A stretch of DNA of 64,000 nt from Stutzerimonas stutzeri (GTDB taxonomy: Bacteria > Pseudomonadota > Gammaproteobacteria > Enterobacterales > Pasteurellaceae): contig CABDVE010000001.1 of the NCBI GenBank assembly GCA_901420285.1, positions 930,001 to 994,000 of the forward strand, in the 5' to 3' direction. Each line of letters begins with the position of its first letter. Position 1 is the first letter of the stretch. Of the stretch, positions 1-9,357 are shown one piece after another. A program made the position numbers and the translations under genes. The notes under the pieces are model-generated. The model had not been told where the DNA came from, ran no database searches, and was given only the letters and a program-made list of their open reading frames with translations.

Positions 1-1062
1 GATGCTACGGCATACGCATTACAACGTAAATGGGTGACGGAATTAGTCACGAATTTGGATTTAGAACAAAAACTAATCGCGCTGTTCGGTCGAAATAGCG
101 AAGGCGAAGCAAAAATGGTGGATTTTTCTACCTATTTATCGGGTTTTGAAGATCGTCTTATGCCGTCCGATGAGGAAAATAAAATCGCTGTGGTGAATGT
201 GGAAGGCGCGATTATCGACGGCGAAAGCCTTGACGGCGACGTGGGCGGCGACACTATTGTGCGTTTGTTGCGCAAAGCGTATGACGACGAAAAAGTGAAA
301 GGCGTTATTTTACGCGTGAATTCGCCGGGTGGTAGCGCTTTTGCTTCGGAATTGATCCGCCAAGAAATAGCGAATTTACAAAAAGCCGGCAAGCCGGTGG
401 TTGTCTCGATGGGCGCAATGGCTGCCTCGGGCGGTTATTGGATTTCGGCGACAGCCGATTACATTATCGCCGATCCGAACACTATAACGGGGTCTATCGG
501 TATTTTTGCCATGCTACCGACTTTTGAAAATGCGATTAATAAAATCGGCGTGAATGCCGATGGTGTAAGTACCGGTGATTTGGCGGAAATGTCCGTTTTT
601 AGTCCGCTTTCAAAGAATATGCAGGATATTTATCAACTTGAAATTGAACACGGTTACGATCAATTTTTGACACTCGTCGGCCGCGGACGTCAAATGTCGA
701 AGGCAGCAGTGGATAAAATTGCACAAGGACAAGTGTGGCGCGGTACCGATGCCTTTAAACACAACCTGGCAGACGAATTGGGCGATTTTGATCGTGCCGT
801 TGAAAAGATCGGCGAACTGATTAATGTTTATCGCGATACGGTGATTGAAAATTTTAGTGTGGAGTGGATGACGGAAGAGGATGGGAGTTTGATTGACAAG
901 CTTTATCGCGATTTAAAGCAAAGCAGCCAATCGTTGGTCGCTACATGGCTTGATTTACCGAAACCGATTCGACAAATTAAAGAAGGATTAAACCGGTTGA
1001 ATAAATTTAATGATCCGAAAGGACAGTATTTATATTGTTTGAATTGCGGAACTGTGAGATAA
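1..1062 (+). CDS. sppA: Protease IV (signal peptide peptidase SppA), C-terminal part, cut by window edge
   Basis: The reading frame is open from base 1, so this is the C-terminal part of a longer protein whose start lies outside the window; the GTG at 34 is internal. SppA is an inner-membrane peptidase that degrades cleaved signal peptides. The fragment carries the S49 peptidase core, with the motif NSPGGSAFASE around bases 319-351. The serine codon at 334-336 matches the catalytic Ser of the C-terminal repeat. The general-base Lys lies in the missing N-terminal half. The family is normally about 600 residues and about 353 codons are visible. A hairpin terminator follows the stop. Identification is secure; only completeness is unknown. 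Confidence 0.93.
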   Translation, partial: DATAYALQRKWVTELVTNLDLEQKLIALFGRNSEGEAKMVDFSTYLSGFEDRLMPSDEENKIAVVNVEGAIIDGESLDGDVGGDTIVRLLRKAYDDEKVKGVILRVNSPGGSAFASELIRQEIANLQKAGKPVVVSMGAMAASGGYWISATADYIIADPNTITGSIGIFAMLPTFENAINKIGVNADGVSTGDLAEMSVFSPLSKNMQDIYQLEIEHGYDQFLTLVGRGRQMSKAAVDKIAQGQVWRGTDAFKHNLADELGDFDRAVEKIGELINVYRDTVIENFSVEWMTEEDGSLIDKLYRDLKQSSQSLVATWLDLPKPIRQIKEGLNRLNKFNDPKGQYLYCLNCGTVR

Positions 1063-1067
1063 CGGAG

Positions 1068-1093
1068 AAAGCGGGCGAAAGTCCGCTTTTTTA
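1068..1093 (+). terminator. Rho-independent terminator after sppA
   Basis: A short stem (AAGCGG pairing with CCGCTT) is followed by a run of T. It begins six bases after the sppA stop codon and points in the gene's direction. Confidence 0.7.
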
Positions 1094-1109
1094 TTTTGCC
1101 TTTTCAGTG

Positions 1110-1205
1110 TACTGCATTGAAGTCGCATTTGAGCACCGCATTGAAGTTTCGTTTGAGCACCGCATTGAAGTCGCGTTTGAGCACCGCATTGAAGTCTCAT
1201 TTAGG
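1110..1205. repeat. Four tandem copies of a 24-bp unit built on GCACCGCATTGAA
   Basis: Units start at 1110, 1134, 1158 and 1182, with a period of exactly 24 bp. Each has the word ACCGCATTG (ACTGCATTG in the first copy) followed by a less conserved half (AGTCGCGTTTGAG and variants). The array lies between the convergent genes sppA and the BASS transporter, outside any convincing gene. The word is the reverse complement of the CAATGCGGT element dispersed through the window. Most of the same 24-bp unit recurs once at 58904-58929. Confidence 0.9.
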
Positions 1206-1230
1206 CATTAGGGCGCGCCTAAGAATTGAA

Positions 1231-1254
1231 AAGCCTCTTTAAAAAGAGGCTTTA
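1231..1254. terminator. Bidirectional terminator hairpin
   Basis: The perfect stem AAGCCTCTTT / AAAGAGGCTT is flanked by A/T runs on both sides. It lies between convergent genes and serves the leftward transporter gene, whose stop is at 1281. Confidence 0.75.
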
Positions 1255-1280
1255 GGTTTGAAGTTGCGGTCGATTTTGCG

Positions 1281-2213
1281 CTATTTTTGGTTTTTCATAT
1301 TGGCGAAAATATTCGCTAAAATTGGGCCGGAGACGTTGTGCCAGAAGCTGAATAAGGCGCTCGGTACGGCGGCAATCGGATTGAAATGTGCGGCAGCAAG
1401 AGCGGCGCCTAAGCCGGAGTTCTGCATACCCACTTCAATAGCGATAGCTTTGCTGTCGGCGGTGTTTAGTCTGAATAATTTCGCTGCGAGGAAACCGACA
1501 AAATAACCCAGGCAGTTATGCAATACGACGACGCTGAAGATTAGTAAACCGGACTCTACGATTTTATCTTTGCTTACCGCCACGACAGCCGCCAAGATTA
1601 ATACGATGGAGAGTACGGATATCAGTGGGGTGATTTGACTGACCTGCACGATGGTTTTTTTGAATAAGGCGCGCACGACTAAACCCAAGAAAATCGGGAA
1701 TAACACCATTTTCAAGACGGACATAAACATGGCGGAAGCGTCGATATCAAGCCATTGGCTGGCTAACAGATAGAAAATCGCCGGGGTTAAGAGCGGGGAA
1801 AGTAACGTTGAGATGGTGGTGCAGGCGACGGATAATGCGGTGTTACCTTTGGCCAAATAAGTCATCACATTTGATGAGGTTCCGCCCGGGCAAGAACCGA
1901 CCAAAATTACTCCGACAGCCAAATCAGGCGGTAAATCAAAGGCTTTGGCGAGAATAAAAGCGAGGCCGGGCATGATAATGAATTGACCGGCAACACCGAT
2001 AATTACCGCTTGGGGGTGTTTTGCCACTTCGCCAAAATCATTGAAAGTGAGGGTGATTCCCATACCGAACATGACAAGGCCTAGTAAATAAGGGATGTAA
2101 GGTGCGAAAATTTTAAATTCCGCGGGAAATAAGAATGCGAGAACAGCGAAAACGATTGCCCATAAAGCAAAAGTTTTGCTAACGAATTGTGTAAATTTAA
2201 GCAAGGCTTGCAT
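1281..2213 (-). CDS. BASS-family sodium-coupled transporter (PanS-like)
   Basis: This 310-residue, very hydrophobic protein has about nine to ten membrane segments and belongs to the bile acid:sodium symporter superfamily. The family signature [16 protein letters not shown] is intact near residues 107-122; it forms part of the sodium and substrate site in characterised members. Bacterial members carry pantoate or other organic acids, and the substrate cannot be read from sequence. The start is supported by AGGA six bases upstream. It lies 57 bp downstream of sapF on the same strand, so read-through from the sap operon is possible, but no functional link is evident. Confidence 0.8.
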   Translation of the reverse strand: MQALLKFTQFVSKTFALWAIVFAVLAFLFPAEFKIFAPYIPYLLGLVMFGMGITLTFNDFGEVAKHPQAVIIGVAGQFIIMPGLAFILAKAFDLPPDLAVGVILVGSCPGGTSSNVMTYLAKGNTALSVACTTISTLLSPLLTPAIFYLLASQWLDIDASAMFMSVLKMVLFPIFLGLVVRALFKKTIVQVSQITPLISVLSIVLILAAVVAVSKDKIVESGLLIFSVVVLHNCLGYFVGFLAAKLFRLNTADSKAIAIEVGMQNSGLGAALAAAHFNPIAAVPSALFSFWHNVSGPILANIFANMKNQK

Positions 2214-2270
2214 GGTTTTTCCTATGTGGTTTAAAAGAGCTGCCGATTCTAAAGAGGTTTTCCCGACAAA

Positions 2271-3080
2271 TCAATCGTCGATATCGGCGCGCATCCAAGC
2301 GCGTTTGTCTAATAGGCCGCCAAAATGACTTTCTACCAGACGCTTGGTAACGGTGGTTTGCGGATTACTGAAGAGATCGCGTGGCGTGCCGTATTCGATC
2401 ATTTTGCCTTCGTCCATTACCAGTACGTAATCCGCTATATGTTTTACCAAACCGAGATCTTGCCCTACATAAATATAAGATACGCCGAGGTGCGATTGTA
2501 AATCTAAACTCAGATTGAGTAGTTGTACGCGTACGGAGGAATCAAGCGAATCAAGCGCATCGTCCACAATAATGATTTCCGGCTCTAAAATGAATGCGCG
2601 AGCTAAAGCGACCCGTTGTTTTTGGCTGACGGAAAGATTTTTGATTTTTAGATTGGTGTAGTCGGGATAAAGTCCGACCATGGTGAGGGTTTCAAAAATT
2701 TTTTGGTTGCGCGTTTCTTCGTCCCAATCAGTCGTGAGTCGAAGCGGCGTATCCAGTGCTTCGCCGATATTTTGACGCGGATTGAATGCGGAATTTGCGT
2801 CTTGGAATACCATACGAATATGCTGGGTTCGGTAACGGGAGTTTTCGAAATTTAGCGTTTCGCCGTTAAATTTTATTTCTCCGGAGGTGGGTTTAATCAT
2901 TCCGGCGATCATTTTTACCAAGGTCGATTTGCCGGAACCGTTCTTACCGATAATGGACAAGGTTTGTTTACGCTCCAGATTGAAAGTCACATTCTCCACC
3001 GCATTGAAGGCTTTTGAACCAAACCAACGCGCCGGGCCATCAAAGGTTTTACAGAGATCAATCACTTGTAACAACGGCAT
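2271..3080 (-). CDS. sapF: SapF, ATP-binding subunit of the Sap peptide transporter
   Basis: Last gene of sapABCDF. This 269-residue ABC ATPase has Walker [10 protein letters not shown] near residue 43. The signature loop is degenerate (LSVSQKQR), as in other Sap/Opp-type ATPases. Walker B reads [12 protein letters not shown], so the usual catalytic Glu is Asp. The switch-loop position reads YVGQDLG, with Asp where E. coli SapF, as I recall it, has His. It probably pairs with SapD on the SapBC channel. In H. influenzae the Sap system takes up antimicrobial peptides and haem. It starts four bases from the sapD stop, with AAGGA upstream. The CAATGCGGT word lies inside, read as FNAV. Confidence 0.92.
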   Translation of the reverse strand: MPLLQVIDLCKTFDGPARWFGSKAFNAVENVTFNLERKQTLSIIGKNGSGKSTLVKMIAGMIKPTSGEIKFNGETLNFENSRYRTQHIRMVFQDANSAFNPRQNIGEALDTPLRLTTDWDEETRNQKIFETLTMVGLYPDYTNLKIKNLSVSQKQRVALARAFILEPEIIIVDDALDSLDSSVRVQLLNLSLDLQSHLGVSYIYVGQDLGLVKHIADYVLVMDEGKMIEYGTPRDLFSNPQTTVTKRLVESHFGGLLDKRAWMRADIDD

Positions 3081-3083
3081 GTT

Positions 3084-4139
3084 TTATTCCTTATTGTTGG
3101 GCTCGGCGGATAGCGTCAGCGGTGAAGTTGCAACGTTTTCTTTAGTGCGTCTTTCGCGTAAGTTAATCGGAAAATGGCAGGAAAATTCGTGTTGTTTAAT
3201 GCGTTGACGCGCCGGTTTTTGAATGCATTGTTTTTGCGCAAACGGACAACGCGGGCCTAATCGGCAGCCCACCGGCATTTGTTCTAAAATTGGTACGGTG
3301 CCTTCTAGCGTTCCTAGCTTGCTTTTAAAGGCGAGTGCTTGGGTGAAATCCGGTACTGAATGAATTAATGCCTGAGTATAAGGGTGGTGCGGTGAGTCTA
3401 ATAAAGTTTGAGTCGGTGCCGATTCCGTGTTTTGACCGCAATAGAGTACCGAAATCCCGTCGCAAAGTTCGCAGATACTGCGGATATCATTACTTGCTAA
3501 TAGAATGCTGGTACCTTGGTTTTGGTTCATGCTGGCAAGCAGGCGGTAAACTTGGCGCGCAGTGATGGATTCCAACGTATTGGTTGGTTCGTCAGCAATC
3601 AATAAACGCGGTTGATTTGCCACCGCAATGGCGATCATCACTTTTTGGCCTTCGCCTTCAGTAAGTTCGTTCGGGTAGCTTGCCATAATATCTTTGTGTT
3701 CTTTTATTCCTACCCGATGCAACAGTTCGATGGCACGACGTTTTTTCCAGCCGAACCAATGCCACCATTTACCGCGAAATGTCCAATTTGGAATACTTTG
3801 TATTAATTGTTTACCGATTCTTCGGCTCGGGTCTAAACAGGTAAGTGGATCTTGGAAGATCATAGAAATTTCTTTGCCCACTAATTTACGTCGTTTCGCC
3901 GGTGGGAGCTTGAGTAATTCCACATCATCAAAACGAAAGCGATCGGCGGTGATAATCCAGTCTTCTTTGATCGCGTTACCGATGACTTTGGCGATTAAAC
4001 TTTTACCGGAGCCGGATTCGCCCACAAGACCCAAGATTTCGCCTTCGTTGAGGGTTAAATTTACACCGTCTACGATTTTAATGCGGCCGCTTGACGTTTT
4101 AATTTCGATATTGAGATTGCGGATGTCTAGAAGTGCCAT
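3084..4139 (-). CDS. sapD: SapD, ATP-binding subunit of the Sap peptide transporter
   Basis: This 351-residue ABC ATPase is of the Dpp/Opp type. Walker A is GESGSGKS near residue 38, the signature loop is LTEGEGQK (the same altered form as enterobacterial SapD), and Walker B is LLIADEPT with its Glu retained. The switch-loop His is replaced: the segment reads LLASNDI where related proteins have LLISHDL. The C-terminus has the oligopeptide-transporter extension with cysteines ([14 protein letters not shown]) typical of the family. It follows sapC by 12 bp and belongs to the same operon. No clear ribosome-binding site precedes the start. Confidence 0.93.
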   Translation of the reverse strand: MALLDIRNLNIEIKTSSGRIKIVDGVNLTLNEGEILGLVGESGSGKSLIAKVIGNAIKEDWIITADRFRFDDVELLKLPPAKRRKLVGKEISMIFQDPLTCLDPSRRIGKQLIQSIPNWTFRGKWWHWFGWKKRRAIELLHRVGIKEHKDIMASYPNELTEGEGQKVMIAIAVANQPRLLIADEPTNTLESITARQVYRLLASMNQNQGTSILLASNDIRSICELCDGISVLYCGQNTESAPTQTLLDSPHHPYTQALIHSVPDFTQALAFKSKLGTLEGTVPILEQMPVGCRLGPRCPFAQKQCIQKPARQRIKQHEFSCHFPINLRERRTKENVATSPLTLSAEPNNKE

Positions 4140-4151
4140 AGTTTGTTTGTA

Positions 4152-5039
4152 TTATTCGTAATATTGATTAATGGCTTTGCATAACCCGTTGGTGAATATA
4201 ATGCTCACTAAAATGGTGAGGATAATGGCAAAACCCGGCAGCAATACTGCCCAAGGCGCGAGATAAATCAGTTCTAAGGAATCTTTAATCATCGCACCCC
4301 ATTCAGGCATCGGACGTTGCGCCCCGAGGGAAATAAAACTTAAGGCGCTGATATCAAGAATAGCGATGACAAAGGCGCGTGAAATTTCTTGGATATAAGT
4401 TACTGTAATGTTGGGTAAAATTGTGCCGCTCAATAGTTCTCTATCAGAAATGCCATCAAGTTTTAACATTACCACGTATTCTTTTTTGAGTTCCTGTTGT
4501 ATCGCACGATAAATCGCATGAATAAAATAGGGCAGAATCGCCAATAAGGTGGAAATAATCGCGTTCATCAAACTTGGCTCCATGAACGTGGAAATAATAA
4601 TGGCGATTAATAAAATAGGCAGCGATAAGAAGGCATCGAAAATATGTCCGAGAAAACGCGCTTTAAAACCGTCCGACATTCCCGCCACAATGCCTAGCGC
4701 TCCGCCGATAATTGCAACTAAAAATACGACGATAAGCGAAGAACCGAGCGTATAGCGTGCGCCCATAATCAGGCGGCTTAATACGTCGCGGGCTAAATCA
4801 TCGGTGCCGAAGAAAAAGGCGATTTTTCCTTTTTCCCCCCAAGACGGTTGCATTAGTTCTTGTCCGACAAATTCCATACTATCGCTATAAGGCGCGATGA
4901 ACGGAGCAAAGAGTGCGGTTAAAATGAGTAAGAAAAATAAGTAAAAGCTGAATAGAGCAACACGGTTTTTACGAAACTGTAGCCAAATTTGATAGAGCGA
5001 CGTGCTTTCACGAAATTCATCTGGTTCTTTATCTTGCAT
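4152..5039 (-). CDS. sapC: SapC, inner-membrane permease of the Sap transporter
   Basis: A 295-residue permease with about six membrane helices and the EAA-type loop region (around SGTILPNI) that docks the ATPase. The frame is open further upstream, but the ATG at 5039 is preferred: it encodes MQDKEPDEF, has AAGG eight bases before it, and gives the normal family length. It overlaps the end of sapB by 11 bp, typical of translational coupling in this operon. Together with SapB it forms the channel for peptides delivered by SapA. Confidence 0.9.
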   Translation of the reverse strand: MQDKEPDEFRESTSLYQIWLQFRKNRVALFSFYLFFLLILTALFAPFIAPYSDSMEFVGQELMQPSWGEKGKIAFFFGTDDLARDVLSRLIMGARYTLGSSLIVVFLVAIIGGALGIVAGMSDGFKARFLGHIFDAFLSLPILLIAIIISTFMEPSLMNAIISTLLAILPYFIHAIYRAIQQELKKEYVVMLKLDGISDRELLSGTILPNITVTYIQEISRAFVIAILDISALSFISLGAQRPMPEWGAMIKDSLELIYLAPWAVLLPGFAIILTILVSIIFTNGLCKAINQYYE

Positions 5040-5994
5040 ACCAACCTTTCTTATTAAACGGATCAAGCATAAACATAAGCGTTTTGGCAAGAGAGTCGAT
5101 GACAATAATGCAAATGCCCAACACAATTACGCCGGCGGAAATACTGTTGTAATCTTGATTGGTCACCGCATTGATAAGCCAGCGTCCGATGCCGGGCCAG
5201 CCCAATGCGGTCTCCACCAGCATACATTGGGTGAGTACTAAAGTGAATACGCGGGTAATTTGCGGAATTAATAGCGGAAACGTATTGCGAAAGACGTAAC
5301 GTTGCAAAATCGTCCATTTCGACCAACCGCGCGTAATGGCGACTTTAGTGTAATTTTGTTGCAGAATGATCTCCGCGCGTTGTTGAATGATGCGAATTAT
5401 TTCCATAGTCGGCAAAATACCTAAGACTAAGGTCGGTAATGCGAGATGTTGCAACACGCTTTGCACAATTTTAGTGCGGTAAGGCACGTCCGTAAACCAC
5501 ACGTCAATCACCGGAAAACCGCTGATCGGTTTGATTTCATAAAGCAAATTATATTGCCCGCTGGCGGAAATTTCCCAACCGTAAATTGCTGCCGCATAAA
5601 GCAAAATCGGCGCCAGCCAGAAAATAGGAATAGATAACCCCACATAAGAAAGGGCCTGCAGACTTTTCGAAAAAATGCCTTGATTATTGAGCGCACTTAA
5701 AATCCCCAAAGGAATACTTAAAATTACTGCAAGCAGAAGTGAGCTAAAACAAAGTTCTAAAGTCGGCGGTAACACCGTAAAAATTAGCGATTTTAGCGAT
5801 TGTCCGCCGTTATAGGTGATGCCTAAATCACCCTCTAATAAGGCGCCGAGATAATGAAAATAACTGCTGTAAATATTATTTGTAATAAGGGCGGCATTGA
5901 GTGGATCACGCATTAAGATGGCGAAGCTAAGCAGCGTTAAAATCAACAATAACAAGGCCGCCCAAAGCAGATGGCGTAATGCGGACCACAACAT
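5029..5994 (-). CDS. sapB: SapB, inner-membrane permease of the Sap transporter
   Basis: A 321-residue DppB/OppB-type permease with an N-terminal membrane anchor, a periplasmic segment and about five further helices. The conserved permease loop lies near TRGWSKWTILQRYV. The stop overlaps sapC and the start lies two bases from the sapA stop. Two copies of the CAATGCGGT word are inside the gene (5165 and 5213, opposite orientations), read as INAV and ETAL, without disturbing the frame. Confidence 0.92.
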   Translation of the reverse strand: MLWSALRHLLWAALLLLILTLLSFAILMRDPLNAALITNNIYSSYFHYLGALLEGDLGITYNGGQSLKSLIFTVLPPTLELCFSSLLLAVILSIPLGILSALNNQGIFSKSLQALSYVGLSIPIFWLAPILLYAAAIYGWEISASGQYNLLYEIKPISGFPVIDVWFTDVPYRTKIVQSVLQHLALPTLVLGILPTMEIIRIIQQRAEIILQQNYTKVAITRGWSKWTILQRYVFRNTFPLLIPQITRVFTLVLTQCMLVETALGWPGIGRWLINAVTNQDYNSISAGVIVLGICIIVIDSLAKTLMFMLDPFNKKGWYAR

Positions 5995-5996
5995 TA

Positions 5997-7694
5997 TTAT
6001 TTTTTCTCCTTGGTAAAGTAAAGCGTCGAGAAGTTCATGCTGCCGAACGGAGTTACTTGTACGCCTTTCACTTTGCTGCTTGCCACTAAAAAACGCTTGA
6101 CGTTCGCAATCGGTATGATCGGTAATTCATTTAACACTAAATCCTGTGCCGCATTGTAATCTTTGGCGCGGTCGCTCAATGCGGTGCTGGTGAGCGCGTT
6201 ATCCATCAGCTCATTAAACTTCGGATTGCACCAGTTGGATAAATTAGCCACTTCATTTTTCGTATCGCAACTTAAAATTGGACGCATAAAACCGTCCGGA
6301 TCAAGGTTTCCGGCCAACCAGCCGGTAAGGATCATATCGTAATCTTCCGTCGCGTGATTGAGTTGTTCTAACAGAAATGTGCGAGTAACCGAGCGAACTT
6401 TTACTTCCACACCCGCTTGCGCTAAATCCCATTTAATCAATTCTGCCGTTTTAAGCGGCGATGGGTTATACATTTGCTCTTCATTGAGTACCCACATAGT
6501 TAAATGCAATTTTTTATCTTGCAATATTTTTTTTGCTTGTTTCGGCGAGTAATCAAAATCAAATTCCGGCGTGTTTACACTGGACGCCCAAGAGACGTTC
6601 GGAATGATGTTATTAGCCACCGTTGCAGTGTTGTGATAAATGTTACGCACAATACGTGCGCGGTTAATGCTTCGGGAAATTGCTTGACGAATCTGTGCGT
6701 CTTGCATCAATGGTTTATTAAAGTTAAACGCCAAATAAGACAAATTCATGCCGTCCGCCGATTGTAGATAATAGCGTTCGTCATTATCGTGCAACAGGCC
6801 AAGTTGACTCACTTCCGGATAAGCGGCGATTTGGCATTCATTATTGAAGAATTTAACAAGGCGTCCGGTTCTATCAGAGGAAAGATCCACTACGATATGC
6901 TGAATTTTTGCGTCTTTGTTCCAGTAATTGTCGTTGCGTAATAAACGCACATATTGGTTATAAACATAATCCTGTACTTGATAAGGCCCCGTGCCGACGG
7001 GATGTGTATCTAATTGGGCAAGATTATCATCAGCGCTTAATTGATAGGTATATTCTTGTGAAAAAATAATGGCGTATTGGCTGGCAAGATGGGACAAAAT
7101 TGAGGAATCCGGCTCAAATAATTCAATTTTGACTAAATAAGGATTCACCGCACTGACAGATTTAATTTTTTGATTTAATTTGATGCTGTCGAAATACGGA
7201 AAACGGACTTTTTTCGCTTGTTCGTGGAATACGAGATATTGCGGATTTTTATCATGCGTCGGATTATCTTGATTCAAAATTGGCAGGTAAGTGTCGTGCC
7301 CGAGTACACGATTAATAGAAAACACCACGTCTTCCGCATTAAAATCGCGCGTCGGCGTAAACCATGGGGTGTGGTGAAATTTCACGCCTTTGCGTAAATT
7401 AATTAAAATCGTTTTGCCATCCTCGGAAATCGAATAGGACGTCGCTAAAGAAGGCGTCACCGTCGCACTATGATTTTTAATTTCAAATAATTTGTTATAA
7501 ATTTGCTCCGTCACCACATTCATACTGGTGCCGGCATCCGCTGTTTGCGGATTAAAAGAAAAACCCGACGCATTGGTGCAATAAATCAGTCCGTTTTCCG
7601 TTAAACTTTGCGGCACGCGCGGCGCCGCTTGAACTTGCGATAACAAGCTCGTATTTAACAGCAAACAAAGAAATGTCAGGTTTAGGCGCAACAT
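5997..7694 (-). CDS. sapA: SapA, periplasmic peptide/haem-binding protein of the Sap transporter
   Basis: A 565-residue solute-binding protein of family 5. It has a cleavable signal peptide (hydrophobic residues 3-18, probable cut after VQAA) and the family signature region around DGKTILINLRKGVKFH. It is the first gene of sapABCDF and shares a 69-bp divergent region with ycjX, so the operon promoter must lie there; no convincing hexamers were found. In non-typeable H. influenzae SapA binds host antimicrobial peptides and haem. That role is inferred here from orthology. One CAATGCGGT word (6177) is read as STAL. Confidence 0.93.
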   Translation of the reverse strand: MLRLNLTFLCLLLNTSLLSQVQAAPRVPQSLTENGLIYCTNASGFSFNPQTADAGTSMNVVTEQIYNKLFEIKNHSATVTPSLATSYSISEDGKTILINLRKGVKFHHTPWFTPTRDFNAEDVVFSINRVLGHDTYLPILNQDNPTHDKNPQYLVFHEQAKKVRFPYFDSIKLNQKIKSVSAVNPYLVKIELFEPDSSILSHLASQYAIIFSQEYTYQLSADDNLAQLDTHPVGTGPYQVQDYVYNQYVRLLRNDNYWNKDAKIQHIVVDLSSDRTGRLVKFFNNECQIAAYPEVSQLGLLHDNDERYYLQSADGMNLSYLAFNFNKPLMQDAQIRQAISRSINRARIVRNIYHNTATVANNIIPNVSWASSVNTPEFDFDYSPKQAKKILQDKKLHLTMWVLNEEQMYNPSPLKTAELIKWDLAQAGVEVKVRSVTRTFLLEQLNHATEDYDMILTGWLAGNLDPDGFMRPILSCDTKNEVANLSNWCNPKFNELMDNALTSTALSDRAKDYNAAQDLVLNELPIIPIANVKRFLVASSKVKGVQVTPFGSMNFSTLYFTKEKK

Positions 7695-7763
7695 AATGAG
7701 TGGGTTATGATAAATTATGCCGCAAATTGTAAGGTATATTAGTAAAAATGGCTAGGTTATTGA

Positions 7764-9206
7764 ATGCTTAACACCCTCCAAAAAGAACTCAATCAAATCA
7801 TTAACCGCGGATTTGACCGCAACTTACGCTTGGCGGTAACCGGTTTAAGCCGTAGCGGAAAAACTGCATTTATCACCAGCTTGATCAATCAACTGTTATC
7901 CGTTAATCAAACTTCACCAAATCATTTGCCATTATTCGAAGCAGCACGCAACGGTTCGATTTTGGCGGTAAAACGTGTGCCGCAGAATGATTTGAGCGTA
8001 CCGCGTTTTGATTATGATGCTAATTTAAACGATCTGCTCCAACGGCCACCGCATTGGTGCCGCTCCACACGAGGCGTGAGTGAAACCCGTTTAGCAATCC
8101 GTTTTCAGCGTCAATCCGGTTTGCTGCGTCATGTGAAAGAGCGCGGCACGCTTTATTTGGATATTTTTGATTATCCGGGCGAATGGTTGTTGGATTTGCC
8201 GTTGCTTAATTTGGATTTCCAACAATGGTCGCTAGAACAGCATCAAATTACGCAGGGCGTACGGGCGGAATTAGCGCAACCTTGGTTGGCGGCGCTCAAA
8301 AAACTGGATCTCAATGCGGTTGCGAATGAAGATGTTTTAGCCAAACTCGCCAAAAGTTATACCGATTACCTCCATCAATGCAAAGTGCAAGGCATGCAAT
8401 TTATTCAGCCGGGACGTTTTGTTTTGCCGGGAGAATTGGAAGGCGCGCCGGCGTTGCAATTTTTCCCATTGGTACATGTGTCGGAAGCTGACTGGAAAAG
8501 ATTGAAAAAAGATGCCAAATCAAACAGTTATTTTGCGCTCTTGACTAAACGTTACGATTATTATCGCAATAAAGTCGTGAAAGGCTTCTATGAGCAGTAT
8601 TTTTCCACGTTTGATCGCCAAGTGATTTTGGCGGATTGCTTAACGCCGTTGAATCATGGCCGACAAGCATTTTTAGATATGCAAGCCGGGCTGAACGGGC
8701 TGTTTAAAAATTTCCATTACGGCAGCCGCAATTTTTTGACCCGTTTATTTTCTCCGCGCATTGATAAATTGATGTTTATTGCCACTAAAGCGGATCATAT
8801 CACGAGCGATCAAATGCCGAATTTAGTCAGTTTGATGCGCCAATTAGTGCAAGAGGGCGGTCGCCATGCGGAATTTGCAGGCATTGATACGGAATATGTC
8901 GCCATAGCCGCTATTCGTGCCACCAAACAAGTCATTGTGAATCAAAACGGCAAACAAATTAAGGCGATTCAAGGTGTACGTTCGAAAGATAAGCAGCTCA
9001 TTACTCTTTATCCGGGCAGCGTGCCGAGCAAATTGCCAAATCAAGAATTTTGGCAAAAACGTGCAAATTTTGGCGGTAAAAACGGGACGGGCGTGTATTT
9101 TGAATTTGATCATTTTGAGCCGCAACCGCTTGAACAAGGCGACGTAATTCCACATCTACGGATGGATGCGGTGTTGCAGTTTTTGCTGGGCGATCGATTT
9201 GAGTAA
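7764..9206 (+). CDS. ycjX: YcjX-family P-loop NTPase
   Basis: A 480-residue protein of the YcjX/DUF463 family. It has a Walker A motif GLSRSGKTAF near residue 27 and a DYPGEW motif near residue 135 resembling a G-protein G3 region. In enterobacteria ycjX and ycjF belong to the phage-shock regulon and act in envelope stress; the exact function is unknown. It is divergent from sapA. Here the usual ycjX-ycjF pair is interrupted by a DUF535 gene on the other strand. The word CAATGCGGT at 8312 is read as LNAV. Confidence 0.88.
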   Translation: MLNTLQKELNQIINRGFDRNLRLAVTGLSRSGKTAFITSLINQLLSVNQTSPNHLPLFEAARNGSILAVKRVPQNDLSVPRFDYDANLNDLLQRPPHWCRSTRGVSETRLAIRFQRQSGLLRHVKERGTLYLDIFDYPGEWLLDLPLLNLDFQQWSLEQHQITQGVRAELAQPWLAALKKLDLNAVANEDVLAKLAKSYTDYLHQCKVQGMQFIQPGRFVLPGELEGAPALQFFPLVHVSEADWKRLKKDAKSNSYFALLTKRYDYYRNKVVKGFYEQYFSTFDRQVILADCLTPLNHGRQAFLDMQAGLNGLFKNFHYGSRNFLTRLFSPRIDKLMFIATKADHITSDQMPNLVSLMRQLVQEGGRHAEFAGIDTEYVAIAAIRATKQVIVNQNGKQIKAIQGVRSKDKQLITLYPGSVPSKLPNQEFWQKRANFGGKNGTGVYFEFDHFEPQPLEQGDVIPHLRMDAVLQFLLGDRFE

Positions 9207-9208
9207 GC

Positions 9209-9357
9209 GATGATAATTTTGGCAAGTTGTCATTGCCTTACTCCAATTATAGAGCAAGGCGCCGAACAACGGGGTTTCAATGCGGTGCTAATTTGATCGT
9301 GTAATTTTGCCTTATCGCAACGATGGCAACGCTTGTAAACGGAAGAGGCGGGAATTA
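9209..9357 (+). pseudogene. Possible small broken reading frame between ycjX and the DUF535 gene
   Basis: An ATG at 9209 opens a frame (MIILASCHCLTPIIE...) that stops at a TGA near 9294. Shifting frame by one base there continues it as DRVILPYRNDGNAC to a stop near 9358. The join falls beside a CAATGCGGTGCT element (9278). I do not recognise the product. It may be a relic or a chance frame; the interval is otherwise empty. Confidence 0.25.

Noticed and set aside
1110-1205. CRISPR-like array
   Set aside because: The period is only 24 bp, the inter-core segments are near-identical and not unique spacers, and no cas gene is present.
5040-5126. Longer sapC start at 5126
   Set aside because: It would overlap sapB by about 100 bp and add a non-family N-terminus; the ATG at 5039 has a good ribosome-binding site.
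9278-9286. A repeat-derived promoter like that of fhu between ycjX and the DUF535 gene
   Set aside because: TTGAAA is present, but the nearest TATAAT is 23 bp away, too far for a sigma-70 spacer.
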